64,000 nucleotides of DNA from Bremerella sp. TYQ1 (lineage in GTDB: Bacteria; Planctomycetota; Planctomycetia; Pirellulales; Pirellulaceae): contig NZ_CP083740.1 of assembly GCF_020150455.1 (NCBI RefSeq), forward strand, positions 4,464,001 through 4,528,000, written 5' to 3'. Each line of letters begins with the position of its first letter. The first letter of the stretch is position 1. Position numbers and translations under genes: made by a program. Shown here piece by piece: positions 8,268-16,992 of this stretch. The notes beneath the pieces were generated by a model. The model did no database searches. It had not been told where the DNA came from and was given only the letters and a program-made list of their open reading frames with translations.

Positions 8268-9461
8268 ATGTTGACCCGCCGCGTTGTTTTATCCGTCGTT
8301 CTGGTTGCCAGCTTGGCATTAACTGGCTCGTTGTCCGCCCAAGTGAAGTCGAAAGTTATCGAACTGGGGGGCAGTGGTCCCAAGTTGCCGTTCTATATCG
8401 GCACCTATACTCGGGGGGAAAGTAAGGGCATCTATCGCAGTGAGCTCGATCTGGCGACTGGCGCTCTGAGTCCACCCACATTGGCTGCCGAGATTGAAAA
8501 CCCTTCGTTCCTAGCGATCAGCAAAGACCGCAAGAACTTGTATGCCGTGGGTGAAGTCGCCAACTTTGGAGACGGCGATTCCGGCGCGGTCTCGGCATTT
8601 ACGTTTAACGAAGACGGCACATTGAATCTCCTGAACCAGGAAGCTTCCGGCGGGCGAGGTCCTTGCCATGTCCAAGTTGATCCCGCGAAGCGATTCCTGA
8701 TGGTCTCGAACTACGGCGGTGGTTCGTTCTCGACCATTCCACTGGGAGAAGAAGGCCAGTTGGCCCCGGCGACTTCCTTCTTTCAACATGAAGGGACAAG
8801 CATTAACGAAGCGCGTCAGAAAGGCCCCCATGGTCACGGCATGTATCTTTCGCCAGCTGGTGACTTGGCGCTGGCGGTCGACTTGGGACTCGACAAAGTG
8901 ATGATCTATAAGATCGTCGATCACAGCACCGGCGAAATGGTTTTGAACGATCCCGCTTACATCGAAGTGAAGCCAGGATCGGGGCCGCGTCACTTGGCCA
9001 TCAGCCGAACGGGAAAGCGTGTTTACGTGTTGAACGAGCTGGACTCGACTTTGGATGTGTTCGCCTTCGATCCAGCCACCGGCGCGAGCGAACATATTCA
9101 GCGACTGTCGACGTTGCCTGAAGACTTTGAAGGAAAGAACACGACCGCCGAGATCTTCATTCACCCGAGCGGCAAGTGGGTTTACGCATCGAATCGTGGT
9201 GACGACAGCATCGCCGCTTTCCGAGTCGATGACGAAACGGGCATGCTGACTTCGCTGGGGCAGTTCAGCACAATGGGTAAGACGCCACGAAACTTCCAGA
9301 TCGTTTACAACGGCAAATACTTGCTTGCCGCTAACCAGGACACCAACAACATCGTTGTGTTCGAGATCGATCAGAAGATCGGAACGCTGAAACCGCTGCC
9401 ATCGCAGATTCAAGTTCCCAATCCGTGCTGCATCGAATTCCTCATGGAAGTAGTTCGCTAA
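8268..9461 (+). CDS. exported lactonase family protein (6-phosphogluconolactonase-like propeller)
   Basis: 397 residues, signal peptide to about residue 25 (LSAQ). The rest is a seven-bladed propeller of the lactonase family (PF10282): YIGTYTRGESKGIY start, GRGPCHVQVDPAKRF, GPHGHGMYLSP, GPRHLAISRTGKRVYVLNE, KTPRNFQI. E. coli Pgl and muconate cycloisomerase-like lactonases belong here. With a signal peptide it is probably periplasmic, so a direct role in the pentose phosphate pathway is doubtful; it may hydrolyse another sugar lactone. A CCGGAG ribosome site lies close upstream. A strong hairpin follows the stop. Confidence 0.88.
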   Translation: MLTRRVVLSVVLVASLALTGSLSAQVKSKVIELGGSGPKLPFYIGTYTRGESKGIYRSELDLATGALSPPTLAAEIENPSFLAISKDRKNLYAVGEVANFGDGDSGAVSAFTFNEDGTLNLLNQEASGGRGPCHVQVDPAKRFLMVSNYGGGSFSTIPLGEEGQLAPATSFFQHEGTSINEARQKGPHGHGMYLSPAGDLALAVDLGLDKVMIYKIVDHSTGEMVLNDPAYIEVKPGSGPRHLAISRTGKRVYVLNELDSTLDVFAFDPATGASEHIQRLSTLPEDFEGKNTTAEIFIHPSGKWVYASNRGDDSIAAFRVDDETGMLTSLGQFSTMGKTPRNFQIVYNGKYLLAANQDTNNIVVFEIDQKIGTLKPLPSQIQVPNPCCIEFLMEVVR

Positions 9462-9472
9462 GCCGCCGCAGT

Positions 9473-9497
9473 CCGCCCAAGTGTTTGGCTTGGGCGG
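9473..9497 (+). terminator. hairpin terminator candidate
   Basis: Perfect 9-bp stem, CCGCCCAAG (9473-9481) with CTTGGGCGG (9489-9497), 7-base loop, 12 bases after the lactonase stop. The tail lacks a long T run, so intrinsic termination is likely but not certain. Confidence 0.5.
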
Positions 9498-9553
9498 TCG
9501 GTCTTGGGGATTGGTTCCGTTTGTGAAAATCTGAGTCTTGAAAAGGAAGTCTT

Positions 9554-10228
9554 TTGCGTACGTTGGCCTTCGGCGATGTGCATGGCTGTTTGACCGCGCT
9601 TGATACGGTGTTGAAACTAGTTCAGCCGACCCAAGAGGATCGGCTGATCTTTTTAGGGGACTACATCGATCGCGGACCTGACTCTTACGGCGTGCTCGAG
9701 CGGATCCTCGAGTTGCGGCGCACCTACGACGTGATCTGCTTGACGGGGAATCATGAGATCATGATGCAGTCGGCACGCGAGGACGATGGGATGTACCTGG
9801 CCTGGCTTGGCTACGGTGGCGAAGAGGCCCTCGAGTCGTATCCGCGCGAACCGTGGGAGGATCCTCATCTGGATAAAGTTCCGGAGCGGCACTGGCTGTT
9901 TCTCGACGAGATATGTCGGCCCTATTTTGTCGACGATGATCACATCTTTGTGCATGCCAACGTTTTGCCCAATCTTCCCTTGGAAGAGCAAGACAATCGG
10001 ACGCTTTACTGGGAAAAGTTCACCAACCATGGGCCGCACTTTTCCGGGAAAACCGTTATCTGCGGGCACACATCGCAGAAATCGGGCTGGCCACTGAACG
10101 TTGGGCATTCGGTGGTGATCGATACGTGGGTTTATGGCGAAGGGTGGCTGACGTGTTTGGATGTCCGCACCGGCCATTTCTGGCAAGCCAATCAAGAAGG
10201 AAAGCATCGGCTGGGAATGCTAGCATGA
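9554..10228 (+). CDS. PPP-family metallophosphatase
   Basis: 224 residues starting with TTG at 9554, supported by AAAAGGAAG immediately upstream and by the protein beginning exactly at the first phosphatase strand. Metal-binding and catalytic motifs are in order: GDVHG (7-11), GDYIDRGPDS (35-44), GNHE (65-68), a metal His in FVHAN near 133, and GHTSQ near 170. This is the bacterial PrpA/ApaH-like serine/threonine protein phosphatase group (PF00149). Cytoplasmic; the physiological substrate (phosphoprotein or dinucleoside polyphosphate) cannot be told from sequence. No kinase gene is nearby. Confidence 0.88.
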   Translation: MRTLAFGDVHGCLTALDTVLKLVQPTQEDRLIFLGDYIDRGPDSYGVLERILELRRTYDVICLTGNHEIMMQSAREDDGMYLAWLGYGGEEALESYPREPWEDPHLDKVPERHWLFLDEICRPYFVDDDHIFVHANVLPNLPLEEQDNRTLYWEKFTNHGPHFSGKTVICGHTSQKSGWPLNVGHSVVIDTWVYGEGWLTCLDVRTGHFWQANQEGKHRLGMLA

Positions 10229-10278
10229 CGACGATGGAGGCCTAGTAGATTGGCGATGTGGTCCCCGGTGCGTTGCCC

Positions 10279-10307
10279 TTGACCCTTTCGGGGAATCCTC
10301 CTATCGT
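10279..10307 (+). promoter_or_regulatory. sigma70-like promoter
   Basis: TTGACC at 10279-10284, 17-base spacer, TATCGT at 10302-10307, about 90 bases before the aminotransferase start at 10395. The same -10 hexamer occurs in the promoter at 13089. Confidence 0.35.
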
Positions 10308-10394
10308 TTCCGCTTACCACGCTTGGTGCCAGGCGGCAGGAAGTCGACCGATGGCCGCGTGGGTCAAGGAACGACTACATCAAGGAAGTCAGGG

Positions 10395-11594
10395 ATGACG
10401 ACAGCAAACAATGGCGCGGAGGCATCGCAGGTATCTCAAGTTCCACTGCTGGACATTGGCCGTGGAAATGCCCCACTGAAAGAAGAATTCATGGCGGCAT
10501 TCGAGTCGGTTGTCGACTCTGGCCGTTTTCTCTTTGGCCCAGATGTCTTCCAGTTGGAAGAAACATGTGCCGCCGCATCGCACGCCAAGTTTGGTATTGG
10601 GTGTGCTTCTGGCAGCGACGCTTTGCTGCTTTCGCTGATGGCTTTGGAAATCGGCCCTGGCGATGAAGTCCTTGTGCCGAGCTTTACCTTCTTCGCGACC
10701 GCAAGTTGCGTTTGGCGCCTCGGTGCGAAGCCTGTTTTCGTCGACATCGATCCTGTCTCGTTCAATATCGATCCGGCTCGTCTGCAGGAACAGATCACTC
10801 CGAATACCAAAGCGATCATTCCGGTTCACTTGTTTGGCCAATGTGCCGACATGACCGAGATCAACAAGATCGCCCAAATGCACGGCATTCCGGTCATTGA
10901 AGACGCGGCTCAAGCGATTCTTGCCGAACACAACGGTCAACGTGCCGGCAGCATGAGTCTGGCCGGTTGCATCAGCTTCTATCCGACCAAAAACCTTGGC
11001 GGCATGGGCGACGGCGGGATGCTGGTGACCAACGACGAAGAATTCGCCAACAAGCTGAAACTGCTTCGCGGCCACGGCATGGAGCCACGCTACTACCACC
11101 AAGTGGTCGGCATCAACAGCCGATTGGATACGCTGCAAGCCGCGGCGCTGAACGTCAAGATGAAGCACATGGCCCAGTGGACCGAAATGCGTCGTGAAAA
11201 CGCTCTTCGCTATCACGAACTATTCAGCCACTGCGGATTGGACTTGGTGCTGAAGCTTCCGACCGAAGCACCCGGCAGCTATCACGTTTGGAATCAGTAC
11301 ACTGTCCGCGTTCCACGTGGCGGCCGCGATTCGCTTCGCAAACATCTCGCCGACTTGAAGATCGGCAGCGAGATCTATTACCCGGTGCCACTGCATCAGC
11401 AGCAATGCTTTGCAAGCCTGAAGGAAGAACTCGCACCGCTACCTGAAACGGAAAAGGCAGCTGAAGAAGTTTTGGCATTGCCAATCTTCCCAGAACTGAC
11501 CGCAGCCGAACAGAAGTATACCGTCAGCGCGATTGCTCGGTACTACGGCATTGAAGCCAACTTCGATATGCCAGCCCGCCGCAAGTCGGCCTAA
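10395..11594 (+). CDS. DegT/DnrJ/EryC1/StrS family aminotransferase
   Basis: 399 residues from ATG 10395, preceded by AAGGAAG; the reading frame stays open 24 codons further upstream without a better start. Fold type I PLP enzyme of the sugar-aminotransferase family: G-S-D-A-L at 73-77, D170 in IEDAAQA (pyridine N contact), and PLP lysine K199 in FYPTKNLGGMGDGG. Such enzymes transfer an amino group, usually from glutamate, to a nucleotide-linked keto sugar for lipopolysaccharide or exopolysaccharide. No sugar-nucleotide genes are adjacent, so the specific sugar is unknown. A clear terminator follows. Confidence 0.9.
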   Translation: MTTANNGAEASQVSQVPLLDIGRGNAPLKEEFMAAFESVVDSGRFLFGPDVFQLEETCAAASHAKFGIGCASGSDALLLSLMALEIGPGDEVLVPSFTFFATASCVWRLGAKPVFVDIDPVSFNIDPARLQEQITPNTKAIIPVHLFGQCADMTEINKIAQMHGIPVIEDAAQAILAEHNGQRAGSMSLAGCISFYPTKNLGGMGDGGMLVTNDEEFANKLKLLRGHGMEPRYYHQVVGINSRLDTLQAAALNVKMKHMAQWTEMRRENALRYHELFSHCGLDLVLKLPTEAPGSYHVWNQYTVRVPRGGRDSLRKHLADLKIGSEIYYPVPLHQQQCFASLKEELAPLPETEKAAEEVLALPIFPELTAAEQKYTVSAIARYYGIEANFDMPARRKSA

Positions 11595-11624
11595 GGGCGA
11601 GTTCGCGTACAAGGTTTGATGAAG

Positions 11625-11657
11625 AAGGCGATGCTCTTAACGAGTGTCGCCTTTTTT
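11625..11657 (+). terminator. rho-independent terminator
   Basis: GGCGATGCTC (11627-11636) pairs with GAGTGTCGCC (two G-U pairs) over a TTAA loop and is followed by six T. Terminates the aminotransferase transcript. Confidence 0.8.
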
Positions 11658-11741
11658 CATGCGCTGCAGTTGCGCCAAATAGTGAAGACTTCATCCATTC
11701 ACATCGATTCTTCCGATTGCCGCACATTCAAATACTGGATA

Positions 11742-11857
11742 GCCCGGTTTGCTTGCAAACTGGGGGAGCGTAGCGATGAGAGGTCGTTGCTAGGGGTTGA
11801 ATTACGGAAAAGACCTCCATTCGGTTGCACCTCCCCCGGTTGCAAGCAACCATGGGC
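11742..11857. repeat. palindromic intergenic element (MITE-like)
   Basis: The arm at 11746-11766 (GGTTTGCTTGCAAACTGGGG then GAG) is the near reverse complement of 11831-11851 (CTCCCCCGGTTGCAAGCAAC then C); flanking GCCC at 11742 and GGGC at 11854 extend the match. An inner AGGTC / GACCT pair strengthens the fold. The element fills most of the gap between the aminotransferase terminator and the next gene. A related half-element lies at 41549. No coding capacity is seen. Confidence 0.6.
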
Positions 11858-11961
11858 TACCCAATTGCTTTTCCAATGGATGGCGACGGGAGTCATCTCA
11901 CGCAATGAGATTGCGCAGGGTTGCTTTAAGCACTAACGAGTAAGCCCGCTATCGAAGCGGC

Positions 11962-12942
11962 TTAGCGGAATGGTCGCCAGAGTGGCTTTTTGAAGAGGCC
12001 AGGTCGTTCTTCTTCGCTGCTCTCGTCCGATGCGTTGGCACTCGGGCGGGAGGCAGTACGCGATGCCGGCAACGGTACCGAGGCTGGCGTCCAACTGGAA
12101 GAATCTTTACCTCGCAGATCGACGTGGATGTCCTTCTTTTGCTGAAGGATCTCGCCTTGCTCGGTGGTGTAACGAACGTGCAGTTGCAGCGCTTCGTGTT
12201 CCGGCTTTCCTTCGGTCCAAGGAAGCTTCAAATGCACTCCTTTGCCGAGGAGTGTTCGTTGAAGGTACTTCGCCGAATCCGTCGTATCGAAGTCCCAGCG
12301 TCCGACAAACGCTTGCTTTCCGGTGTAAGCTGGATCGAGCAGGACCACAGAAACCGGGCCTGGCGAATCGACATACTGGCCGGTTTCGTTCTGCGGTTCA
12401 ATGACAACCATCACCCCGTCGTCTCCAGGCTTATCGTCGGCATTGTATCCGCCGGTCAGCTTCGGATTGAGGGACATTTGCGTCACAACACGGTCGGTCA
12501 CATTCTCCGACATCGGTTCAAATTGCTGAAGTAGCGGTCCGTCTAACAGTTCGGGGCCTGGGGCCACGCTTTCCAGTTCTGGCAAGTTGCTCGATTCGCC
12601 CAGTTCGATGACGGGGCCTGCCAATGAATCGGCACTTGGGCGAGCCGAAGTAGGCGTCGAACTTCCCAGCGGATTGGAAATGGATTCCAAGTCGGCACTC
12701 GCTTGAGTCCCTTCCGGCAGTCCTAAGCGTTTACGAAGCGATTCGTTTTCGCGACGCACCGACGCAATCTGCGAGTCCTTCTGATGAACGACATCTTGCA
12801 GTGCGTAGACTTTGTCTTCCAGGTATCGGAGTTCCGATTCGAGTAGCTGCACGGAAGGATCGGTCGTGCGGCAACCGCAGACAATCGCCAGCGGCAGTAG
12901 GGCGAGGAAGGTGAGTCGAATTGTGGCAGGTCGTGATAGCAC
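11962..12942 (-). CDS. putative coiled-coil lipoprotein
   Basis: About 326 residues if translation starts at GTG 12942, chosen because GGGAAAG lies upstream and the next residues form a lipoprotein signal (hydrophobic run then lipobox IVCGC). The frame continues open to 13056, but those residues do not look like a signal. After the Cys a heptad-type helix follows (LLESELRYLEDKVYALQDVV to about residue 75), reminiscent of trimer-forming coiled coils, then a low-complexity Ser/Pro linker, then a beta-rich domain (about 150-300) with LLDPAYTGKQAFVGRWDFD, and a basic tail. Family not recognised. Envelope location is inferred. Confidence 0.65.
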   Translation of the reverse strand: MLSRPATIRLTFLALLPLAIVCGCRTTDPSVQLLESELRYLEDKVYALQDVVHQKDSQIASVRRENESLRKRLGLPEGTQASADLESISNPLGSSTPTSARPSADSLAGPVIELGESSNLPELESVAPGPELLDGPLLQQFEPMSENVTDRVVTQMSLNPKLTGGYNADDKPGDDGVMVVIEPQNETGQYVDSPGPVSVVLLDPAYTGKQAFVGRWDFDTTDSAKYLQRTLLGKGVHLKLPWTEGKPEHEALQLHVRYTTEQGEILQQKKDIHVDLRGKDSSSWTPASVPLPASRTASRPSANASDESSEEERPGLFKKPLWRPFR

Positions 12943-13088
12943 GCTGTCAAAACTTTCCCGAAAATTCGGCCGGATAAGGGAAGGAAAATCTAAAGATCCG
13001 GCCGCGCGTGCGGCATAAGTACGAAAAACGACGAACTGGGTCAAACCCAATGCCAAGAGATTCGAATCAGGACGCTAGCGAAATTTCG

Positions 13089-13116
13089 TTGACACACCCA
13101 TTCTAGCGGGTATCGT
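13089..13116 (+). promoter_or_regulatory. sigma70-like promoter
   Basis: Perfect TTGACA at 13089-13094, 16-base spacer, TATCGT at 13111-13116. It would start transcription about 40 bases before the gene at 13165 and drive the plus-strand run through at least 16526. Confidence 0.5.
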
Positions 13117-13164
13117 CGAGGCAGCGCATTTTCCCTCTCCTCTCCCAGTAAGTTGGTTTAAAGC

Positions 13165-13776
13165 ATGTCGACGCGAACGGAACTGGCTTCGTTGCCTTCC
13201 ATCGAGCCGCTGAAGCAAGTGGTTGGCAGTGGCAACGAGCAGCTTGCCGCGGCGCTGATGCAATCGATTACGGATGATTTGATCCAGCTATATGGGGAAG
13301 ATGAAATCGATGAAGAAGAGCATGAAGAATACCAGTCGATGGTCGAAGAGATGATCATCAACACCGACTCACCCAGCGACGAAGATGGGAGTTGGCAAAT
13401 GGTAATTCGCCGAGTCGTCGCTCAGCTGAACCTCGATGTTGAAGCAGACTTTTCGTTCAATCATTTTGGCTTCAAGCATTATTACTGTTGGCACCCTTAC
13501 CGGAAGATGCTGACTGATCGGCTGTCGGAAGACGCTCTGCAGTTGCTACGTCACCTGGAAGAAGGTCGGCCCTTGAAGGGAAAGCGAGTTCATGACGATG
13601 GATCTCTCTTCGGCTGGCTGGAAGCTGACGAGGTGAAGCGATTGCACCATGAACTGGATGGCCTGGACGAGCATGCCATTTCCGTTGAAGAGCTAAACGA
13701 GTTCCACGAGCAATTGATCGAATGTCTGGCCGAAGTCGCCGAAAGCGATCGGGCCCTATTGCTCACTGCGAATTAA
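13165..13776 (+). CDS. acidic hypothetical protein
   Basis: 203 residues, strongly acidic (for example GEDEIDEEEHEEYQSMVEE around 48-66). No signal peptide or membrane segment. The middle part FNHFGFKHYYCWHPYRKM (about 98-115) is aromatic and could be a small folded core; the C-terminal half is helical with many Leu/Glu/His. I do not recognise the family. It leads a tight plus-strand group: the DUF2007 protein starts 13 bases downstream and the ankyrin protein 20 bases after that, so shared expression is likely. Confidence 0.6.
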   Translation: MSTRTELASLPSIEPLKQVVGSGNEQLAAALMQSITDDLIQLYGEDEIDEEEHEEYQSMVEEMIINTDSPSDEDGSWQMVIRRVVAQLNLDVEADFSFNHFGFKHYYCWHPYRKMLTDRLSEDALQLLRHLEEGRPLKGKRVHDDGSLFGWLEADEVKRLHHELDGLDEHAISVEELNEFHEQLIECLAEVAESDRALLLTAN

Positions 13777-13789
13777 ACTCTGAGAAACG

Positions 13790-14524
13790 ATGTCCCAACC
13801 TGAATTCCTTAAGATTGCCAGCTTTGCCAATGCGGCCGATGCCGATCATTTGCGTGTTGTGCTGGAAGAGCATGGTATCCGTGCTTTTGTCGATGGTGGC
13901 GACTTGCATACATCGCTCAGTTACATCGGTAGTGCCCTCGGAGGCGTCCATGTGATTGTTCGTGCCGAAGATGCCGAGCAGGCAGTCGAGTTGGTTCGAC
14001 AGTTTGAGAATGACGAGGATCATCCCAGCGGTCCTCCGTGGTTTTGTGGTGCTTGCGAAGAAGTTGTCGACGCTGGCTTTCAAGTTTGCTGGTCATGCGG
14101 TGCTGAGCGTAGTGAAGTAGAAGTGCCGATGCCGGAAACAGCGGAGGTTGCCTTCCACGAAGAAGAGAATGCCCCACGTGAACGTTCGATGGAAGTTGTT
14201 GTCAGCGATCGCCCATTGGACTACGCCAATCCATTTGTCTCGCCTCAAGTCGAAGATCAGGCCGACAAACCAAAGCCGACCGGCGAGATCAACGAAGAAG
14301 CAGAAGCGATCCTACTTCGAGCCTGGCGGGCCTCCATACTGGGCCTGATCGGCCTACCGTTTGTCGCCAGCTTCTATTCGATGTATATGCTTGTCGCGGC
14401 GTTGAAAGTAACCGACGTCTTCTCGCAGGAAGGGAACGTGCGATTCTACACGGCGTTCTTCATTAATGTCGTCGCAGGCTTTGTCTGGGGCTTTTGTTTG
14501 ATTTTACTCATCTCTTGGAACTAG
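13790..14524 (+). CDS. DUF2007 / zinc-ribbon membrane protein
   Basis: 244 residues. Residues 4-75 fit the DUF2007 'putative signal transducing' domain (FLKIASFANAADADHLRVVL, then GGVHVIVRAEDAEQAVEL). A zinc ribbon with Cys86, Cys89, Cys100 and Cys103 follows (C-G-A-C and C-W-S-C). A charged linker leads to two C-terminal membrane helices, about 178-205 and 215-243. DUF2007 has a GlnB-like fold in known structures; ligand unknown. The order cytoplasmic sensor, metal knuckle, membrane anchor suggests a membrane-bound sensor or adaptor, which is inference. Confidence 0.75.
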   Translation: MSQPEFLKIASFANAADADHLRVVLEEHGIRAFVDGGDLHTSLSYIGSALGGVHVIVRAEDAEQAVELVRQFENDEDHPSGPPWFCGACEEVVDAGFQVCWSCGAERSEVEVPMPETAEVAFHEEENAPRERSMEVVVSDRPLDYANPFVSPQVEDQADKPKPTGEINEEAEAILLRAWRASILGLIGLPFVASFYSMYMLVAALKVTDVFSQEGNVRFYTAFFINVVAGFVWGFCLILLISWN

Positions 14525-14544
14525 TTCGAGAATCGGGGGATTCG

Positions 14545-15777
14545 ATGGGAACGTTTCTAACCAACGTCCATGTGCAATGCAGCTCGCCTGAGCAAGTGAC
14601 GGAAGTCGTACGATCGATGGACGTGCAAGGAGCCTGGCTCTCAGGTCCCAACGGTCCCTGGATCACGCTATGGGACTCGATGGGGCTGACACGTGCGGGT
14701 GATCTTGCACAGCATGTCTCCGAACAACTGGAAGCCCCAGCGATTGCGTTCATGGTGCACGACAGCGACATCCTCTTTTACTGGCTGTACGATAATGGCC
14801 AACTGCTGGACGAATACAACTCGTGCCCTGGCTACTTCGACGGGGATGACTCGATGGAGGAAGCGTATCAGGCCGACTGCGAGCAGATAAAGAAGTATTG
14901 CCGCGCGGAAACGACGATCGAAGAGTTAGAACGCCTCCTCAAGATCTGGACCCAGGCCGAAGCATTGGAAGGCGTCATGCCAGAGTTTGTGTTCGTAGAA
15001 CAGCGCCTCGCCGAGTTGGCCAAACATCTCGAGATTCCAACAGCCGTGGTCAACACCGATTACGGCGACATCGGACGCGATGTTCACCCCGACGAAATTG
15101 GTGCTCGTTGGATCGGTGAGGGAAATCCATCGGATCATCCCGGCATGATGGACATGGCCGCTGGAATGGAAGGAGGCGAAGACGTTGATTTTGAGTCGGC
15201 CGCGGCGTTCGTATCCTTTCCCGCTTCGCCGCTTCACACGGCCGCACTGAGCGATAACCTCGCCGAGATCGTTAAGTATGTCGAGGAAGGAAACGACATC
15301 GACGAAACGAATGAAGTGTATTCCACCACGGCACTTTCCATCGCGGCCGCAAGTGCTTCGGTCGAGACGTTGCGAAAGATGATCGAGCTGGGAGCCGATG
15401 TGAACGCAAGCAACAACGTCGTCGGTACCCCCTCCCCTCTCCGTTCGGCGATAATTGCTGGTAAGCTTGAGAATGTCCGTGAACTGTTAGCCCATGGTGC
15501 GACCGTGGAGGATATCGATCCTAACCATGGAACGCTGTTGCATAGCGCCGCCATGCGGGGTTCGGTTGAAGCGGCCAAATTATTGATCGATCGAGGCGTC
15601 GATCCGAAGTCAACCAATACCCAAGGACAAACGCCTCGTGAGTTGGCCAAAGCCCATCGCGAGTCTCTGAATCAGGCAGTACAAACGTTCGGCCAAGGGA
15701 GCCTGCCCAAAGAGATGCAAGACTTGCTGGAAGGGATGCAGCAGATCGAAGATTATCTGGCGGAGTTCGAGACGTGA
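14545..15777 (+). CDS. ankyrin-repeat protein
   Basis: 410 residues from ATG 14545, preceded by a GGGGGA ribosome site; an in-frame ATG at 14494 overlaps the previous gene and is less likely. The first 230 residues are an unrecognised domain (FLTNVHVQCSSPEQV start, with acidic GYFDGDDSMEEAY). Residues about 232-390 hold ankyrin repeats: SPLHTAALSDNLAEIVKYVE, TTALSIAAASASVETLRKMI, SPLRSAIIAGKLENVRELLA, GTLLHSAAMRGSVEAAKLLI. Ankyrins mediate protein binding. Its stop overlaps the start of the AraC regulator by four bases, a sign of translational coupling. Confidence 0.82.
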   Translation: MGTFLTNVHVQCSSPEQVTEVVRSMDVQGAWLSGPNGPWITLWDSMGLTRAGDLAQHVSEQLEAPAIAFMVHDSDILFYWLYDNGQLLDEYNSCPGYFDGDDSMEEAYQADCEQIKKYCRAETTIEELERLLKIWTQAEALEGVMPEFVFVEQRLAELAKHLEIPTAVVNTDYGDIGRDVHPDEIGARWIGEGNPSDHPGMMDMAAGMEGGEDVDFESAAAFVSFPASPLHTAALSDNLAEIVKYVEEGNDIDETNEVYSTTALSIAAASASVETLRKMIELGADVNASNNVVGTPSPLRSAIIAGKLENVRELLAHGATVEDIDPNHGTLLHSAAMRGSVEAAKLLIDRGVDPKSTNTQGQTPRELAKAHRESLNQAVQTFGQGSLPKEMQDLLEGMQQIEDYLAEFET

Positions 15778-16526
15778 GCGAAACCTGGCAGACGCGTTTG
15801 CCGAAGCCGAAGCTTCGCCCATGGGTAAGTCACCTCTGGCGGAGCCGCAACAACGCTGATCGGTTTCATTCGATCTTGCCTGATGGTTCGGTCGATCTGG
15901 TGATTGCAGCCGATTGTACGACCACCGGTAGCTGGCTGTTTGGCACGTCGACTTCCGCGGCCGACGTGCCGCTGGTCGCAGGGATGGACTACTTCGGTGT
16001 GCGATTCCGACCTGGCCAGGCTCGGCACTTTGTGAAACTTTCTGCCAAAGAACTGACCGATCATCACGAAGACGCCCCACGCCTGTTACCGTTCTCGATC
16101 GAACCGATGCTCGCGCGATGGAGTGACGCTGACCCATTCGCGCAAGTGGAATCGCTGCTCGAGCGGCATCTCGAGAGAAGTTCACCGGAGAGTCATCGAA
16201 TCGATCAGGTCATCCACTGGATCGAAGCCCAGAACGGAAACGTGCGCATCGAGGAGGTGGCCGCCATGTATGGTCAGAGCCGCCGTCAGCTGGAGCGAAT
16301 ATTTCTCGATATGGTGGGTATCTCGCCGAAGCTGTTCTCATCGATCGTGCGTTTTCAACAGGCAACGCGGCGGCTTACGCGTTCAAGCACCTCGTTAGCC
16401 GAGGTCGCACTAGCAAGTGGCTACTCCGATCAAAGCCACATGACGAATGACTTCCGCCGATTAGCTGGCAGCTCGCCGGCTAAGTTTGCCCGGCAGCATG
16501 TCGCATTCTTGCAAGACGTGGATTGA
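15774..16526 (+). CDS. AraC-family transcriptional regulator
   Basis: 250 residues starting GTG at 15774, overlapping the upstream TGA (GTGA). The N-terminal 120 residues match the DUF6597-type ligand module seen in many AraC proteins (R-P-W-V-S-H-L-W-R, PDGSVDLVI, GVRFRPGQA). The C-terminal 100 residues are the double helix-turn-helix DNA-binding domain (VRIEEVAAMYGQSRRQLERI and SLAEVALASGYSDQSHMTND with the FRRLAG end). Expected to bind DNA and control a nearby promoter in response to a small molecule; the VOC gene 51 bases downstream is the obvious candidate partner. Confidence 0.88.
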   Translation: MSETWQTRLPKPKLRPWVSHLWRSRNNADRFHSILPDGSVDLVIAADCTTTGSWLFGTSTSAADVPLVAGMDYFGVRFRPGQARHFVKLSAKELTDHHEDAPRLLPFSIEPMLARWSDADPFAQVESLLERHLERSSPESHRIDQVIHWIEAQNGNVRIEEVAAMYGQSRRQLERIFLDMVGISPKLFSSIVRFQQATRRLTRSSTSLAEVALASGYSDQSHMTNDFRRLAGSSPAKFARQHVAFLQDVD

Positions 16527-16577
16527 TCGAAGCAAGAAAATGGGGCGAGTTCGTTTCAATATCCAAGGAGTTGCCCC

Positions 16578-16946
16578 ATGAAGTTCTGGACCGGAGTAAT
16601 CACCGACAAGCTGGCCGAATCTAAAGCGTTTTACGTCAAGCTGTTCGGCTGCGAAGTATTGTTTGAAGAAGATTGGTTCGTATTGTTGAAGCTTGGCCCT
16701 AGCGAGCTCGGCTTTTTACGCCCTGACATGGAAGGACAAAACGCGTTGTTCCAAAAAGCGTACCGCGGCGATGGCATGTGGATCACCGTCGAAGTCGAAG
16801 ACGCGTCCGCCGAGTGCGAACGCATTCAACGCTTAGGCGAGCCGATCGTACAAGAGCTGCGCGACGAGGCCTGGGGCGACCGCCACTTCGTGCTGAAAGA
16901 TCCCAATGGAATCGGAGTTGATGTCGTGCAGCGGATTGGGGGATGA
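16578..16946 (+). CDS. VOC superfamily (glyoxalase/bleomycin-resistance-like) protein
   Basis: 122 residues, the size of a single VOC module. The pattern is typical: KFWTGVITDKLAESKAFYVK, FGCEVLFEEDWFVLLKLG, then VEVEDASAECERI and HFVLKDPNGIGVDVVQR at the end. Members bind a metal and catalyse isomerisation, ring cleavage or simply sequester compounds. AraC regulators with downstream VOC proteins are frequent in bacteria. AAGGAG is close upstream of the ATG. Confidence 0.85.
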   Translation: MKFWTGVITDKLAESKAFYVKLFGCEVLFEEDWFVLLKLGPSELGFLRPDMEGQNALFQKAYRGDGMWITVEVEDASAECERIQRLGEPIVQELRDEAWGDRHFVLKDPNGIGVDVVQRIGG

Positions 16947-16992
16947 TTCGTGGTACGGTAAAGTAAATCTGTCGCGTTGACTAAAACCACCA

